From: Pseudomonas sp. GD03944
GTDB lineage: Bacteria > Pseudomonadota > Gammaproteobacteria > Pseudomonadales > Pseudomonadaceae
Direction: 5' to 3'
NCBI RefSeq assembly: GCF_029839275.1
Contig: NZ_JAOCAH010000013.1
Span: forward strand, 1 to 64,000
Length of the DNA stretch: 64,000 bases
In this document: positions 43,164-51,914 of the stretch, piece after piece
How positions within the stretch are numbered: the first letter of the stretch is position 1
How the letters are laid out: the number at the start of each line of letters is the position of its first letter
Program-made: the position numbers and the translations under genes
The notes under the pieces: model-generated
Databases searched by the model: none
Told to the model about the DNA's origin: nothing
What the model saw: the letters and a program-made list of their open reading frames with translations, nothing else

Positions 43164-43829
43164 ATGACCCTCGACGTCCCTGCGCACCGCGCCAACCCTG
43201 CCGGCAAACCTGCCGGGCGTATTCGTCAGAAGAACGAAGAAGCCATCCTCGCCGCCGCCGAGGAAGAGTTTGCCCGCCATGGTTTCAAGGGCACCAGCAT
43301 GAACACCATTGCCCAGAACGTCGGCCTGCCCAAGGCCAACCTGCACTACTACTTCAGCAACAAGCTGGGGCTGTACCTGGCGGTGCTGAGCAACATCCTC
43401 GACCTGTGGGACAGCGCCTTCAACACCCTGACCGTGGACGACGACCCGGCCGAAGCGCTGGCCCGCTACATCCGCGCAAAGATGGAATTCTCGCGGCGCT
43501 ACCCCAAGGCCTCGCGCATCTTCGCCATGGAAGTGATCAGCGGCGGCGAGTGCCTGTCCGAATACTTCAGCCAGGATTACCTGAGCTGGTTCAAGGGCCG
43601 GGCGGCGGTGTTCGAAGGCTGGATCGCCGCCGGCAAGATGGACCCGGTAGACCCGACCCACCTGATCTTCCTGCTGTGGAGCAGCACCCAGCACTACGCC
43701 GACTTCGCCACGCAGATCGCCCGCGTCTCCGGTCGCTCGCGCCTGACCAAGCAGGACATGGAAGACGCCAGCGACAACCTGATCCGCATCATCCTCAAGG
43801 GCTGCGGGCTGACGCCGCCGACGAACTGA
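43164..43829 (+). CDS. TetR-family regulator (RutR/YcdC-like)
   Basis: A 221-residue TetR regulator. The helix-turn-helix is GFKGTSMNTIAQNVGLPKAN followed by LHYYFSNK; the C-terminal YcdC-type ligand domain includes KASRIFAMEVISGGECLSEY. RutR binds uracil in E. coli. In Pseudomonas such proteins often control purine or pyrimidine catabolism, but no such genes are near. The next gene begins three bases after its stop. Confidence 0.88.
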   Translation: MTLDVPAHRANPAGKPAGRIRQKNEEAILAAAEEEFARHGFKGTSMNTIAQNVGLPKANLHYYFSNKLGLYLAVLSNILDLWDSAFNTLTVDDDPAEALARYIRAKMEFSRRYPKASRIFAMEVISGGECLSEYFSQDYLSWFKGRAAVFEGWIAAGKMDPVDPTHLIFLLWSSTQHYADFATQIARVSGRSRLTKQDMEDASDNLIRIILKGCGLTPPTN

Positions 43830-43832
43830 GCC

Positions 43833-44426
43833 ATGCCCTTCACCCTGCTCGGCCCTTGCGACTACCGCGAGGAGATTCGCAAGAGCCGCTTCCTCGCCCT
43901 CGCCGCGCCGGCCACCAGCGCGGCCGAGGCCCAGGCCTTCATCGCCTCGCACAGCGACCTCAGCGCCTCGCACAACTGCTGGGCCTGGAAGGTCGGCAAC
44001 CAGTACCGCTTCAGCGACGATGGCGAACCCGGCGGCACCGCTGGCCGGCCGATCCTGGCAGCGATCGAAGGCCAGGACTGCGACCAGGTGGCGGTGCTGG
44101 TGATCCGCTGGTACGGCGGCATCCAGCTCGGCACCGGCGGCCTGGCCCGCGCCTACGGCGGCAGCGCCGCCAAGTGCCTGCAAGGCGGTGAACGGGTAGA
44201 GCTGGTGGCCCGCACCACCGTGGCCTGCCACTGCCTGTTCGGCGAACTGCCGCTGCTCAAGGCCCGCCTGGCCGAGGTCGAAGCGATACAGGCCAGCGAA
44301 ACCTATGACGCCACCGGCGCCGACCTGCACCTCGCCCTGCCCGATGCCCGCATCGCCGACCTGCAGCGGCTGCTGGCTGATATCAGCCGCGGGCGTATTG
44401 TCTTGCAGCGGCTTTCAGTCGATTGA
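43833..44426 (+). CDS. yigZ: YigZ/IMPACT-family protein
   Basis: A 197-residue protein. The UPF0029 N-terminal domain is clear: YREEIRKSRFLALAAPATS, FSDDGEPGGTAGRPILAAIE, VLVIRWYGGIQLGTGGLARA. A C-terminal DUF1949-type domain follows. The family is conserved and linked to translation control by relation to eukaryotic IMPACT; the biochemical role is not settled. It is coupled to the TetR gene. Confidence 0.93.
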   Translation: MPFTLLGPCDYREEIRKSRFLALAAPATSAAEAQAFIASHSDLSASHNCWAWKVGNQYRFSDDGEPGGTAGRPILAAIEGQDCDQVAVLVIRWYGGIQLGTGGLARAYGGSAAKCLQGGERVELVARTTVACHCLFGELPLLKARLAEVEAIQASETYDATGADLHLALPDARIADLQRLLADISRGRIVLQRLSVD

Positions 44427-44437
44427 CCGCCGCTCTC

Positions 44438-44713
44438 GTGGGAGGGGCTTCAGCCGCGAGCTCGGCGCCTTCGGCCATCCGAAAACCGAGCTGTCTGACA
44501 GAAAAGCTCGCGGGCAAGCCCGCTCCTACAAAAATCGCCGCTGAAGCGCCTCCCACGCAACGGTGGCCTCACCACTGACCTGATCGTTCCCACGCTCCGC
44601 GTGGGCATGCATCCCGTGACGCTCCGCGTCACCCACCGGCACCGGCCCCTGCAACCTTGGGACGGGCTTTAGCCGCGACTGCCCTTAAAGCTCGCCGCTG
44701 AAGCGCCTCCCAC
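44438..44713. repeat. REP cluster: families A, B (half) and C
   Basis: The 388-base gap before ada holds no gene. In order: a forward family A copy (44438-44459); family C, AAAGCTCGCGGGCAAGCCCG with a GCGGGC/GCCCGC hairpin (44502-44530); an inverted family A copy next to it; the first two family B hairpins (44582-44634); and a decayed forward and a good inverted family A copy (about 44659-44713). Confidence 0.9.
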
Positions 44714-44814
44714 AGGTCCGGCCCCAAGCACCAATCGAATTTGAAAGCACGATTCGGATTGGCAGGCCTCGGCAACGAGTCGACAATCGAAACGTACTCC
44801 ACAGGAACGCCGCC

Positions 44815-45855
44815 ATGCTCGACCCTGACCTCTGCTGGCAAGCCGTTTGCGACCGCGACGCCTCACGCGACGGGCAGTTCGTGTTCGCCGTGCGCTCGAC
44901 CGGGGTGTACTGCCGGCCCAGCTGCCCGGCCCGGCGGCCGCTGCGGCAGAACGTCAGTTTCCATGCCGATGCCCAGCTCGCCGAGCAGGCCGGCTTCCGC
45001 CCGTGCAAGCGCTGCACGCCCAAGGGTGCCAGCCCGGCGCAGCAACTCGACGAACTGGTGGCGGCGGCCTGTCGCCTGCTGATGGCGCAGGAAAAGCCGC
45101 CCACCCTCGACCAGCTCGCGGCACGTATCGGCCTATCCGCCTCGCACCTGGCCCGTGCCTTCAAGGCCCGCACCGGGCTGACGCCAAAGGCCTGGGTCCA
45201 GGCCCAGCGCCGGACGCAGCTCGAAGCGCAGTTGCCGCAGGCCAACAGCGTGCTGGATGCCGCCCTGGCGGCCGGCTACTCCGGCACCCGCGCGCTCTAC
45301 GAACAACCCGACACCCTGAGCCCGGCCCAGCGTCGCCAGGGCGCTGCCGGGGAAACCCTGCGCTACGCCACCCGCGCCTGCCCGCTGGGCCATCTGCTGC
45401 TGGCGAGCAGCGACAAAGGCGTCTGCGCCCTGCTGTTCGGCGACAGTGTCGACGTGGTGGAAGGCGAACTGCGCCAGCGCTTCGCCGCTGCCAATCTGCA
45501 GCGTGACGACAAGGGGCTCGGTGATTGGTTGCAGCAGGTCATCGGGCAGATCGAAGAACCCCGCCGCGCCGCCCACCTGCCCCTGGACCTGCGCGGCACG
45601 GCCTATCAGCAACAGGTGTGGCGCGCCCTGCAGGCGATTCCCCTGGGCCAGACCCGGCAGTACGGCGAACTGGCCAGCAGCCTGGGCAGCCATCCCCGGG
45701 CCATCGCCCGCGCCTGCGCCAGCAACCCGCTGGGCCTGCTGATCCCCTGCCACCGGGTGGTCGGCGCCAAAGGCGCGCTGAGCGGCTACCGCTGGGGCGT
45801 GGCACGCAAGGCCGTGCTGCTTGCTGCCGAAGCGGAAGCAGCGGCAGAGCCCTGA
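44815..45855 (+). CDS. ada: Ada: adaptive-response regulator and O6-methylguanine-DNA methyltransferase
   Basis: A 346-residue protein with the full Ada layout. The N-terminal zinc site has Cys33, Cys37, Cys64 and Cys67; Cys33 (VYCRPSCPARRP) takes methyl groups from phosphotriesters and turns the protein into an activator. An AraC-type helix-turn-helix follows (about 85-170), then the methyltransferase domain with active Cys312 in IPCHRVVG, which repairs O6-methylguanine. E. coli Ada is 354 residues. The second HTH half (YSGTRALYEQ) deviates. No alkB is adjacent. Confidence 0.97.
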   Translation: MLDPDLCWQAVCDRDASRDGQFVFAVRSTGVYCRPSCPARRPLRQNVSFHADAQLAEQAGFRPCKRCTPKGASPAQQLDELVAAACRLLMAQEKPPTLDQLAARIGLSASHLARAFKARTGLTPKAWVQAQRRTQLEAQLPQANSVLDAALAAGYSGTRALYEQPDTLSPAQRRQGAAGETLRYATRACPLGHLLLASSDKGVCALLFGDSVDVVEGELRQRFAAANLQRDDKGLGDWLQQVIGQIEEPRRAAHLPLDLRGTAYQQQVWRALQAIPLGQTRQYGELASSLGSHPRAIARACASNPLGLLIPCHRVVGAKGALSGYRWGVARKAVLLAAEAEAAAEP

Positions 45856-45859
45856 AAGC

Positions 45860-46185
45860 TCGCCGCTGAAGCGCCTCCCACAAGACGTGCCCGCATGCAG
45901 CCCGTGGGAGGGGCTTTAGCCGCGATGGTTTCCTGTAGGAGCGGCCTTGGCCGCGAGCTCAGAGGCTTGTGTCCCGACACAGACTCCACGCGTAGAGCAA
46001 AAGCTCGCGGGCAAGCCCGCTCCTACAGATGAAGCATCTGATCGTTCCCACGCTCCGCGTGGGAATGCCTCCCGTGACGCTCCGCGTCACCCACCACCTT
46101 CAGCCCACCCCACGCGTTACAGCACAACCGGTGCGGACGCAGAGCGTCCGGGGATACACGCCCACGCAGAGCGTGGGTGCGATCA
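45860..46185. repeat. REP cluster: family A pair, two family C copies, one complete family B
   Basis: This fills the 450-base gap after ada. Inverted (45860-45881) and forward (45904-45925) family A copies; two family C copies, a variant forward one (about 45932-45959, GCGGCC-TT-GGCCGC) and a canonical one near 45999-46026; then a complete four-hairpin family B (46040-46185). Confidence 0.9.
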
Positions 46186-46212
46186 ACGCGTAAGCCGACC
46201 AACCGACAGACG

Positions 46213-46246
46213 AAAAAAAGGCGGCGCCGCCTGCGCGGGCCGCCTC
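46213..46246 (-). terminator. terminator of the thiolase gene
   Basis: Read on the minus strand: AGGCGGC ... GCCGCCT hairpin followed by a run of seven to eight T, 60 bases past the thiolase stop. Confidence 0.75.
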
Positions 46247-46305
46247 AAATCACGGAGTTGCTTACATCACGAAGCCACGATGAAGTGTGGCCACGGGGTA
46301 TTGGA

Positions 46306-47583
46306 TTACCGCTCGAGGATCGCGGTCACACCTTGGCCGCCAGCGGCGCAGATGGAGATCAGACCGCGGCCCTCACCTGCCACCGACAGCAGCTTGGCCA
46401 GGTTGGCGACGATGCGCCCGCCGGTGGCGGCGAACGGGTGGCCGGCGGCCAGGGAGCTGCCTTTCACGTTCATCTTGCTGCGGTCGATCGAGCCCAGCGG
46501 CTGGGCCAGGCCCAGGCGGGTCTGGCAGTACTCGGCGTCCTCCCAGGCCTTGAGGGTGCAGAGCACCTGGGCGGCGAAGGCTTCGTGGATTTCGTAGTAG
46601 TCGAAGTCCTGCAGGGTCAGGTTGTTGCGCGCCAGCAGGCGCGGTACCGCATAGACAGGCGCCATCAGCAGCCCTTCCTTGCCGTTGACGAAATCCACCG
46701 CCGCCGCTTCGCCATCACGGATGTAGGCGAGCACCGGCAGGCCGCGGGCCTTGGCCCATTCTTCACTGGCCAGCAGCACCACCGAGGCTCCGTCGGTCAG
46801 CGGCGTGGAGTTGGCAGCGGTCATGGTGCCGCGCGGGCTGCGCTCGAAGACGGGCTTGAGGGTCGCCAGTTTTTCCAGGCTGATGTCCGGGCGCAGGTTC
46901 TGGTCGCGGGTCAGGCCGCGGAACGGGGTCAGCAGGTCGTCGTGCCAGCCCTCGGCATAGGACGCGGCCAGCTTCTGGTGGCTGGCGACGGCCAGTTGGT
47001 CCTGCTCGTCCCGGGGAATGGCCCAGGTCTGTGCCATCAGCTCGCAGTGCTCGCCCATGGACAGGCCAGTGCGTGGCTCGCCATTGCGTGGCAACGACGG
47101 CGACAGGTGACGCGGGCGGATCTGCAGCAGGGCCTTGATCTTGTCACCGGTGCTTTTGGCCCGGTTGGCCTGCAGCAGGATCTGCCGCAGCCCTTCGTTG
47201 ACGCCGATAGGCGCATCCGAGGTGGTATCCACGCCCCCGGCGATGCCGCACTCGATCTGCCCCAGGGCGATCTTGTTGGCCACCAGCAGCGCCGCTTCCA
47301 GGCCGGTGCCGCAGGCCTGCTGCACGTCGTAGGCCGGGGTCTCCGGCGCCAGGCGCGAGCCGAGCACGCATTCGCGGGTCAGGTTGAAATCCCGGGAGTG
47401 CTTGAGCACCGCGCCGGCCACCACCTCCCCCAGGCGCTCGCCATGCAGGTTGTAGCGTTCCACCAGGCCTTCGAGGGCACTGGTGAGCATGTCCTGGTTG
47501 CTGGCCGTGGCATACGCGGTGTTGGAGCGGGCGAACGGAATGCGGTTACCACCGACGATGGCGACGCGGCGTGGCAGGGTCAT
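46306..47583 (-). CDS. acetyl-CoA C-acyltransferase (FadI/thiolase II type)
   Basis: A 425-residue thiolase. Nucleophile Cys91 lies in QQACGTGLEA; the second-site motifs are YYEIHEAFAAQ, GHPFAATGGR and CAAGGQGVTAI. Long thiolases of about 430 residues with this pattern are annotated acetyl-CoA acetyltransferase/FadI and cleave or condense 3-ketoacyl-CoA. It is divergent from a large FabG, with a MaoC-type dehydratase further on, so a fatty-acid or polyketide-like side pathway is likely. Confidence 0.93.
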   Translation of the reverse strand: MTLPRRVAIVGGNRIPFARSNTAYATASNQDMLTSALEGLVERYNLHGERLGEVVAGAVLKHSRDFNLTRECVLGSRLAPETPAYDVQQACGTGLEAALLVANKIALGQIECGIAGGVDTTSDAPIGVNEGLRQILLQANRAKSTGDKIKALLQIRPRHLSPSLPRNGEPRTGLSMGEHCELMAQTWAIPRDEQDQLAVASHQKLAASYAEGWHDDLLTPFRGLTRDQNLRPDISLEKLATLKPVFERSPRGTMTAANSTPLTDGASVVLLASEEWAKARGLPVLAYIRDGEAAAVDFVNGKEGLLMAPVYAVPRLLARNNLTLQDFDYYEIHEAFAAQVLCTLKAWEDAEYCQTRLGLAQPLGSIDRSKMNVKGSSLAAGHPFAATGGRIVANLAKLLSVAGEGRGLISICAAGGQGVTAILER

Positions 47584-47798
47584 GGGGACCTCCTTGGCAA
47601 AGGTGAATGACGCACGGGCAAGGGACTGTAGCCTCCCATCGCGGCGGCGCGCAGGACTGACGTGGCAACAAACCTAGCAGCTGCCGACAGTGTGGCATTG
47701 GCCGCCTTGCCGGCACAGCATGCGACACGGTCAATTGCGCATTTCTCCTGTCTGCGTAGAGTGGAGGCACTTTTTTGATTCGTGCAGGAGCCACTCCC

Positions 47799-49154
47799 AT
47801 GTCCGATCGTTACCTCGATTTTGCCAATTCCGCCTCGGGCCGCCGCCTGGTCGGCGCCCTCGGCCTGCCGGCGCCGCTGCGCCTGGAACGCTGGCAAGCC
47901 GGACGCAGCCGTCCGGTGGAAGGCGCCCTGCTGATCGGTGGCGAAGGCAGCCTGGCAACCGCCATCCTGCCGTTCGCCAACAAACTGACCAGCGAGCTGT
48001 TCGCCCCCCGCGAAGGCCAGTTCGAGCTGCCGCGCTGGACCGCCGAGCACGGCCCCAAGCTCAAGGCCCTGGTGTTCGACGCCAGCCACCTGACCCGTTT
48101 CGAGCAGTTGATCGAGCTGCGTGATTTCTTCCAGCCGGCCCTGAAGAACCTGGCGACCTGTCCCCGCGTGGTGGTGCTCGGCCGTGCGCCGGAAACCCTG
48201 AAGGACACCGTGGCCTCCAGCGTGCAGCGTTCGCTGGAGGGCTTCACCCGCTCCCTGGGCAAGGAAATCCGCCGCGGCGGCAACGTGCAGCTGCTGTATG
48301 TCGGCAAGGGCGCTGAAAGCCAGCTCGAAGGCGCGCTGCGCTTCTTCCTATCGCCCAAGAGCGCCTACGTGTCCGGCCAGGTACTGCGCCTGATCGGCAG
48401 CAGCGACGAGGTGAAGGACTGGACGCGCCCGCTGGCGGGCAAGAAGGCGCTGGTCACGGGTGCCTCCCGGGGCATCGGCGCCTCGATCGCCGAAGTGCTG
48501 GCCCGCGATGGCGCCGAGGTGGTGCTGCTCGATGTGCCCCAGGCCAAGGATGGGCTGGATGCCCTGGCCGCGCGTCTCGGCGGGCGCAGCGTGCCCCTGG
48601 ACATCTGCGCCGAGGATGCCCCGGCGCAACTGGTGGAGGCGCTGGCCGACGGCATCGATATCGTGGTGCACAACGCCGGCATCACCCGGGACAAGACCCT
48701 GGCGAAGATGAGCGATGCCTTCTGGAACTCGGTGATCGACGTCAACGTGAAAGCCCCGCAGGTGCTGACACAGGCCCTGCTGGATGCCGACAAGCTCAAC
48801 GAGAACGGCCGCGTGGTGCTGATCGCCTCGATCAGTGGCATCGCCGGCAACATGGGCCAGACCAACTACGCGGTGAGCAAGGCCGGGGTGATCGGCCTGG
48901 CCCAGGCCTGGGCGCCGGCACTGGCGAAACGCGGCGTGACCATCAATGCGGTGGCACCGGGCTTCATCGAAACCCAGATGACCGCCGCCATCCCTCTGAC
49001 CATCCGCGAAGCCGGCCGCCGCATGAATTCCATGAGCCAGGGCGGCCTGCCCCAGGACGTGGCCGAGGCCGTGGCCTGGTTCGCCCAGCCCAGCTCCGGC
49101 GTGCTGACCGCCCAGGTGATGCGCGTGTGCGGGCAGAGCTTGCTCGGCGCCTGA
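47799..49154 (+). CDS. 3-oxoacyl-ACP/CoA reductase, high-molecular-weight FabG (FabG4 type)
   Basis: A 451-residue short-chain dehydrogenase; ATG at 47799 after CAGGAG. Residues 1-205 are the N-terminal flavodoxin-like domain seen in FabG4-type proteins. The C-terminal SDR has the cofactor motif VTGASRGIGAS near residue 218, Ser in ASISGIAGN and TNYAVSKAG with the Tyr/Lys pair. HMw FabGs reduce 3-oxoacyl-CoA with NADH in M. tuberculosis. Divergent thiolase and downstream MaoC genes support fatty-acyl metabolism. Confidence 0.92.
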   Translation: MSDRYLDFANSASGRRLVGALGLPAPLRLERWQAGRSRPVEGALLIGGEGSLATAILPFANKLTSELFAPREGQFELPRWTAEHGPKLKALVFDASHLTRFEQLIELRDFFQPALKNLATCPRVVVLGRAPETLKDTVASSVQRSLEGFTRSLGKEIRRGGNVQLLYVGKGAESQLEGALRFFLSPKSAYVSGQVLRLIGSSDEVKDWTRPLAGKKALVTGASRGIGASIAEVLARDGAEVVLLDVPQAKDGLDALAARLGGRSVPLDICAEDAPAQLVEALADGIDIVVHNAGITRDKTLAKMSDAFWNSVIDVNVKAPQVLTQALLDADKLNENGRVVLIASISGIAGNMGQTNYAVSKAGVIGLAQAWAPALAKRGVTINAVAPGFIETQMTAAIPLTIREAGRRMNSMSQGGLPQDVAEAVAWFAQPSSGVLTAQVMRVCGQSLLGA

Positions 49155-49164
49155 GGAGGATGCG

Positions 49165-49834
49165 GTGGGAGGAGTTTTAGCCGCGAAAGCCGCAAAAGCT
49201 CGCCGCTGAAGCGCCTCCCACAGGATCGTGCCCCTCACCTCTGACCTGATCGTTCCCACGCTCCGCGTGGGCATGCAGCCCGTGACGCTCCGCGTCACCC
49301 ACCGTCGTCAGCCTGCCTCAGCATGGTGGACCCGCAGCCGTTGCGGACGCAGAGCGTCCGGGAGTGCGCGCCCACGCAGAGCGTGGGTGCGATCAGTGGT
49401 GATCAACGTGGGAGGGGCTTTAGCCGCGAGCCCTGCGGTTCATGCCTCGTCACAGAAGCAACGCATCAATAGAAAAGCTCGCGGGCAAGCCCGCTCCTAC
49501 AGAAAATCGCCGCTGAAGCGCCTCCTACGGATCGTGGCCTCACCTCTGACCTGATCGTTCCCACGCTCCGCGTGGGCATGCAGCCCGTGACGCTCCGCGT
49601 CACCCACCGTCGTTAGCCTGCCTCCGCATGTTGGACCCGCAGCCGTTGCGAACGCGGAGCGTCCGGGAGCGCGCGCCCACGCAGAGCGTGGGTGCGATCA
49701 ATGGAGATCAACGTGGGAGGGGCTTTAGCCGCGACGCCCTGCGGTTCATGCCTCATCACAGAAACAACACATCAATCGAAAAGCTCGCGGGCAAGCCCGC
49801 TCCTGCAGAAAATCGCCGCTGAAGCGCCTCTCAC
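49165..49834. repeat. large REP cluster with a 306-bp tandem duplication
   Basis: This occupies the 698-base gap between fabG and the AraC gene; no gene is seen. A forward family A copy (49165-49186) is followed by two tandem units (49200-49506 and 49507-49812), each made of an inverted A copy, a complete four-hairpin family B, a forward A copy and a family C copy. A third inverted A copy closes it (49813-49834). The units differ by scattered substitutions and a 1-2 base indel. Confidence 0.93.
49248..49395 (+). repeat. complete family B element, first tandem copy
   Basis: Ends are inverted (GATCGTTCCC ... GGTGCGATC). Four hairpins in order: CCCACGC-TCC-GCGTGGG, GTGACGC-TCC-GCGTCAC, GGACGC-AGA-GCGTCC, CCCACGC-AGA-GCGTGGG. 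Other complete copies: 31121-31269, 46040-46185, 49553-49700 and 51996-52146. Confidence 0.92.
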
Positions 49835-49852
49835 ACCACCGATCGGGAGCTG

Positions 49853-50845
49853 TCAGTGCCGGCCGCGCTTGCGGTATTCCACCGGGGTTTCGCCGACCCA
49901 GCGTTTGAAGGCGCGGTAGAAGGTGCTCGGTTCGGAGAAGCCGGTGCGTTCGACGATCACTTCGATGCGTTCGTCGGTCTTCAGCAGCAGGTCCTTGGCC
50001 AGGCGGCAGCGGTAGTCGGTGACCAGGTCGTTGAAGCGCACGCCGGCCATGGCCAGGCGTTCGCGCAGGCGGCGGGAGGGCATGTCCAGGCGGGCGGCGA
50101 CCTGTTCCAGGGTGGCGCCGCTGTCGACCAGCAGTTCGCCGATCAGCTCGCGCACGTTGCGCACCAGGTCCAGGCGCTCGACCTCGGCCAGTTGCCGGCG
50201 GGCCAGCGACTCGTGCATGCGCAGCAACTCCGGCGCGGCATGGCGCGAGGCCTTGCCCAGCACAGCGGCATCGAACACCAGGGCATAGCGCTCGCTGCCC
50301 AGTTGCGCCGGGCAGCCATAGACCTGTTGATAACGCTCCGCGCAGGCCCCCTCTTCGTGCATGAACTGCACCTGGCGCGGGATGAAGTCGCCCTCGGTCA
50401 GGGCGTGGAACAGGCGGATCACCGCGCCGGCCAGCATCTCGGGGAAATGCCGCGGCGTGCCCGGCAGCAGGCCAAGGGTCAGCACGGCCTGGTCGCCTTG
50501 CACGTCGAGCCGGGCGTCCAGGGTGTCGGAGAGCAGGCGCACGTAGCGCAAGGCGTGGCGCAGGCCATCACCGAAGGTTTCGCTGGAGAGGAACAGGTAT
50601 TCCAGCAGCAGGCCGTGGAAGGCTGGCAGGTGCTGGGCAAGGTAGAGGCCGACGTCGTCTTCGCCGCATTCTTCGCTGGCGGCCTTCCAGAACAGCCCCT
50701 GCGCGGCATGGGGAAAGCGCCCAGCGGGCAGACCGCCGGGGGGTAGGCCGACGCGGGCCAGGACCCGGTCCGGGTCGGTTCCACTGGCACGCAAGGCATC
50801 GATAACCGGGCGCATCAGCGCCACATCGTCGGTCAGATCACGCAT
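49853..50845 (-). CDS. AraC-family regulator with arabinose-binding-like N-terminus
   Basis: A 330-residue regulator. Residues 10-200 match the AraC N-terminal domain found in OruR/VqsM-like regulators (DVALMRPVIDALRASGTDPD, LLLEYLFLSSETFGDGLRHA). The C-terminal double helix-turn-helix spans about 235-325 (ATLEQVAARLDMPSRRLRER, RIEVIVERTGFSEPSTFYRA, ETPVEYRK). It is divergent from the MaoC gene and may control it. The ligand is unknown. Confidence 0.88.
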   Translation of the reverse strand: MRDLTDDVALMRPVIDALRASGTDPDRVLARVGLPPGGLPAGRFPHAAQGLFWKAASEECGEDDVGLYLAQHLPAFHGLLLEYLFLSSETFGDGLRHALRYVRLLSDTLDARLDVQGDQAVLTLGLLPGTPRHFPEMLAGAVIRLFHALTEGDFIPRQVQFMHEEGACAERYQQVYGCPAQLGSERYALVFDAAVLGKASRHAAPELLRMHESLARRQLAEVERLDLVRNVRELIGELLVDSGATLEQVAARLDMPSRRLRERLAMAGVRFNDLVTDYRCRLAKDLLLKTDERIEVIVERTGFSEPSTFYRAFKRWVGETPVEYRKRGRH

Positions 50846-51019
50846 ATCGTCTGGAATTCTTGTTATTTGCGAGGCTCGATTATCTTAGGCAGCTTTGGCG
50901 TCGCCACTCAAGGCGCCGTCGGGCTGATTGACTGCCTTGCCGGGCCGCCCTGCGGTTGGGCCAATGCAGTCCCGTTCAAGGCGTCTAAGCTGCTGGCATC
51001 CGCTTCGAGGAGTTCGCCC

Positions 51020-51871
51020 ATGGCCACCGATTGGCTCGATCTACCCGCTCCACCCGCTCTGCCCGGCCTGTTCCTGCGTGCCGCCCTGCGCCGCCGCGTG
51101 ACCGGCAAGACCCTGCCCGGCGAAGGTCTGCGCTGCCCGGTCACCGTCGATCCCAGGCACCTGGCCCGCTACCGCAAGGTGTGCGGCTTTCGCGATGACG
51201 GGCGCCTGCCCGCCACCTACCCCCACGTCCTGGCCTTTCCCCTGCAGATGAAACTGCTGACCGACAAGCAGTTCCCGTTCCCCTTGCTGGGCCTGGTGCA
51301 CCTGGAGAACCGCATCCGCGTGGTGCGCCAGTTGGGCGGCCTGGGCCCGTTCACCCTCAGCGTGCACACGGAGAACCTGCGGCCGCACGACAAGGGCGCG
51401 GTGTTCAGCGTGATCACCCGCCTGGAGGACCAGCTCGGCCTGCTCTGGGAGGGCGACAGCCGCATCCTCTGTCGCGGCCTGAAAATCGACGGCCCGATCA
51501 TCGAACGCAGCGAAGAGCCGGCCCTGCCGCTGCTCGATGTGGACAGCTGGCAGGCGCCGGCGAACATCGGCCGGGCCTACGCGCGCATCGCCGGCGACTA
51601 CAACCCGATCCACCTCACGGCCCTCACCGCACGGCTGTTCGGCTTTCCCCGGGCCATTGCCCACGGGCTGTGGAACAAGGGCCGGGCCCTGGCCGCCCTG
51701 AGCGACCATCTGCCCGCCGCCGGTTACAGCATCGAGGTGCGCTTCCAGAAGCCGGTGCTGCTGCCGACCCACGTCAACCTGACGGCCAGCGAACCCGCTG
51801 CCGTCGGGCAACTGAGCCTGACCGGCAAGGACGACGTGCCGCACATGGCCGGACGCTGGCAGGTGATCTGA
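51020..51871 (+). CDS. MaoC-like acyl dehydratase
   Basis: A 283-residue double-hotdog protein; ATG at 51020 with GAGGAG upstream. The hydratase motif near residue 190-215 (AYARIAGDYNPIHLTALTAR, then FPRAIAHGLW) holds the Asp/His catalytic pair. The N-terminal half is a second, inactive hotdog. These enzymes dehydrate 3-hydroxyacyl or hydrate enoyl thioesters. FabG, thiolase and this enzyme together cover three beta-oxidation-like steps. Confidence 0.88.
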   Translation: MATDWLDLPAPPALPGLFLRAALRRRVTGKTLPGEGLRCPVTVDPRHLARYRKVCGFRDDGRLPATYPHVLAFPLQMKLLTDKQFPFPLLGLVHLENRIRVVRQLGGLGPFTLSVHTENLRPHDKGAVFSVITRLEDQLGLLWEGDSRILCRGLKIDGPIIERSEEPALPLLDVDSWQAPANIGRAYARIAGDYNPIHLTALTARLFGFPRAIAHGLWNKGRALAALSDHLPAAGYSIEVRFQKPVLLPTHVNLTASEPAAVGQLSLTGKDDVPHMAGRWQVI

Positions 51872-51914
51872 CGAGGCTGTTCCTGTAGACCGGCCTATCG
51901 CAACTGGCCTGATC

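Noticed and set aside
49200..49834. Possible CRISPR array from regularly repeated motifs
   Set aside because: The repeats are about 306 bp units of palindromes, with no short direct repeats and unique spacers and no cas genes.
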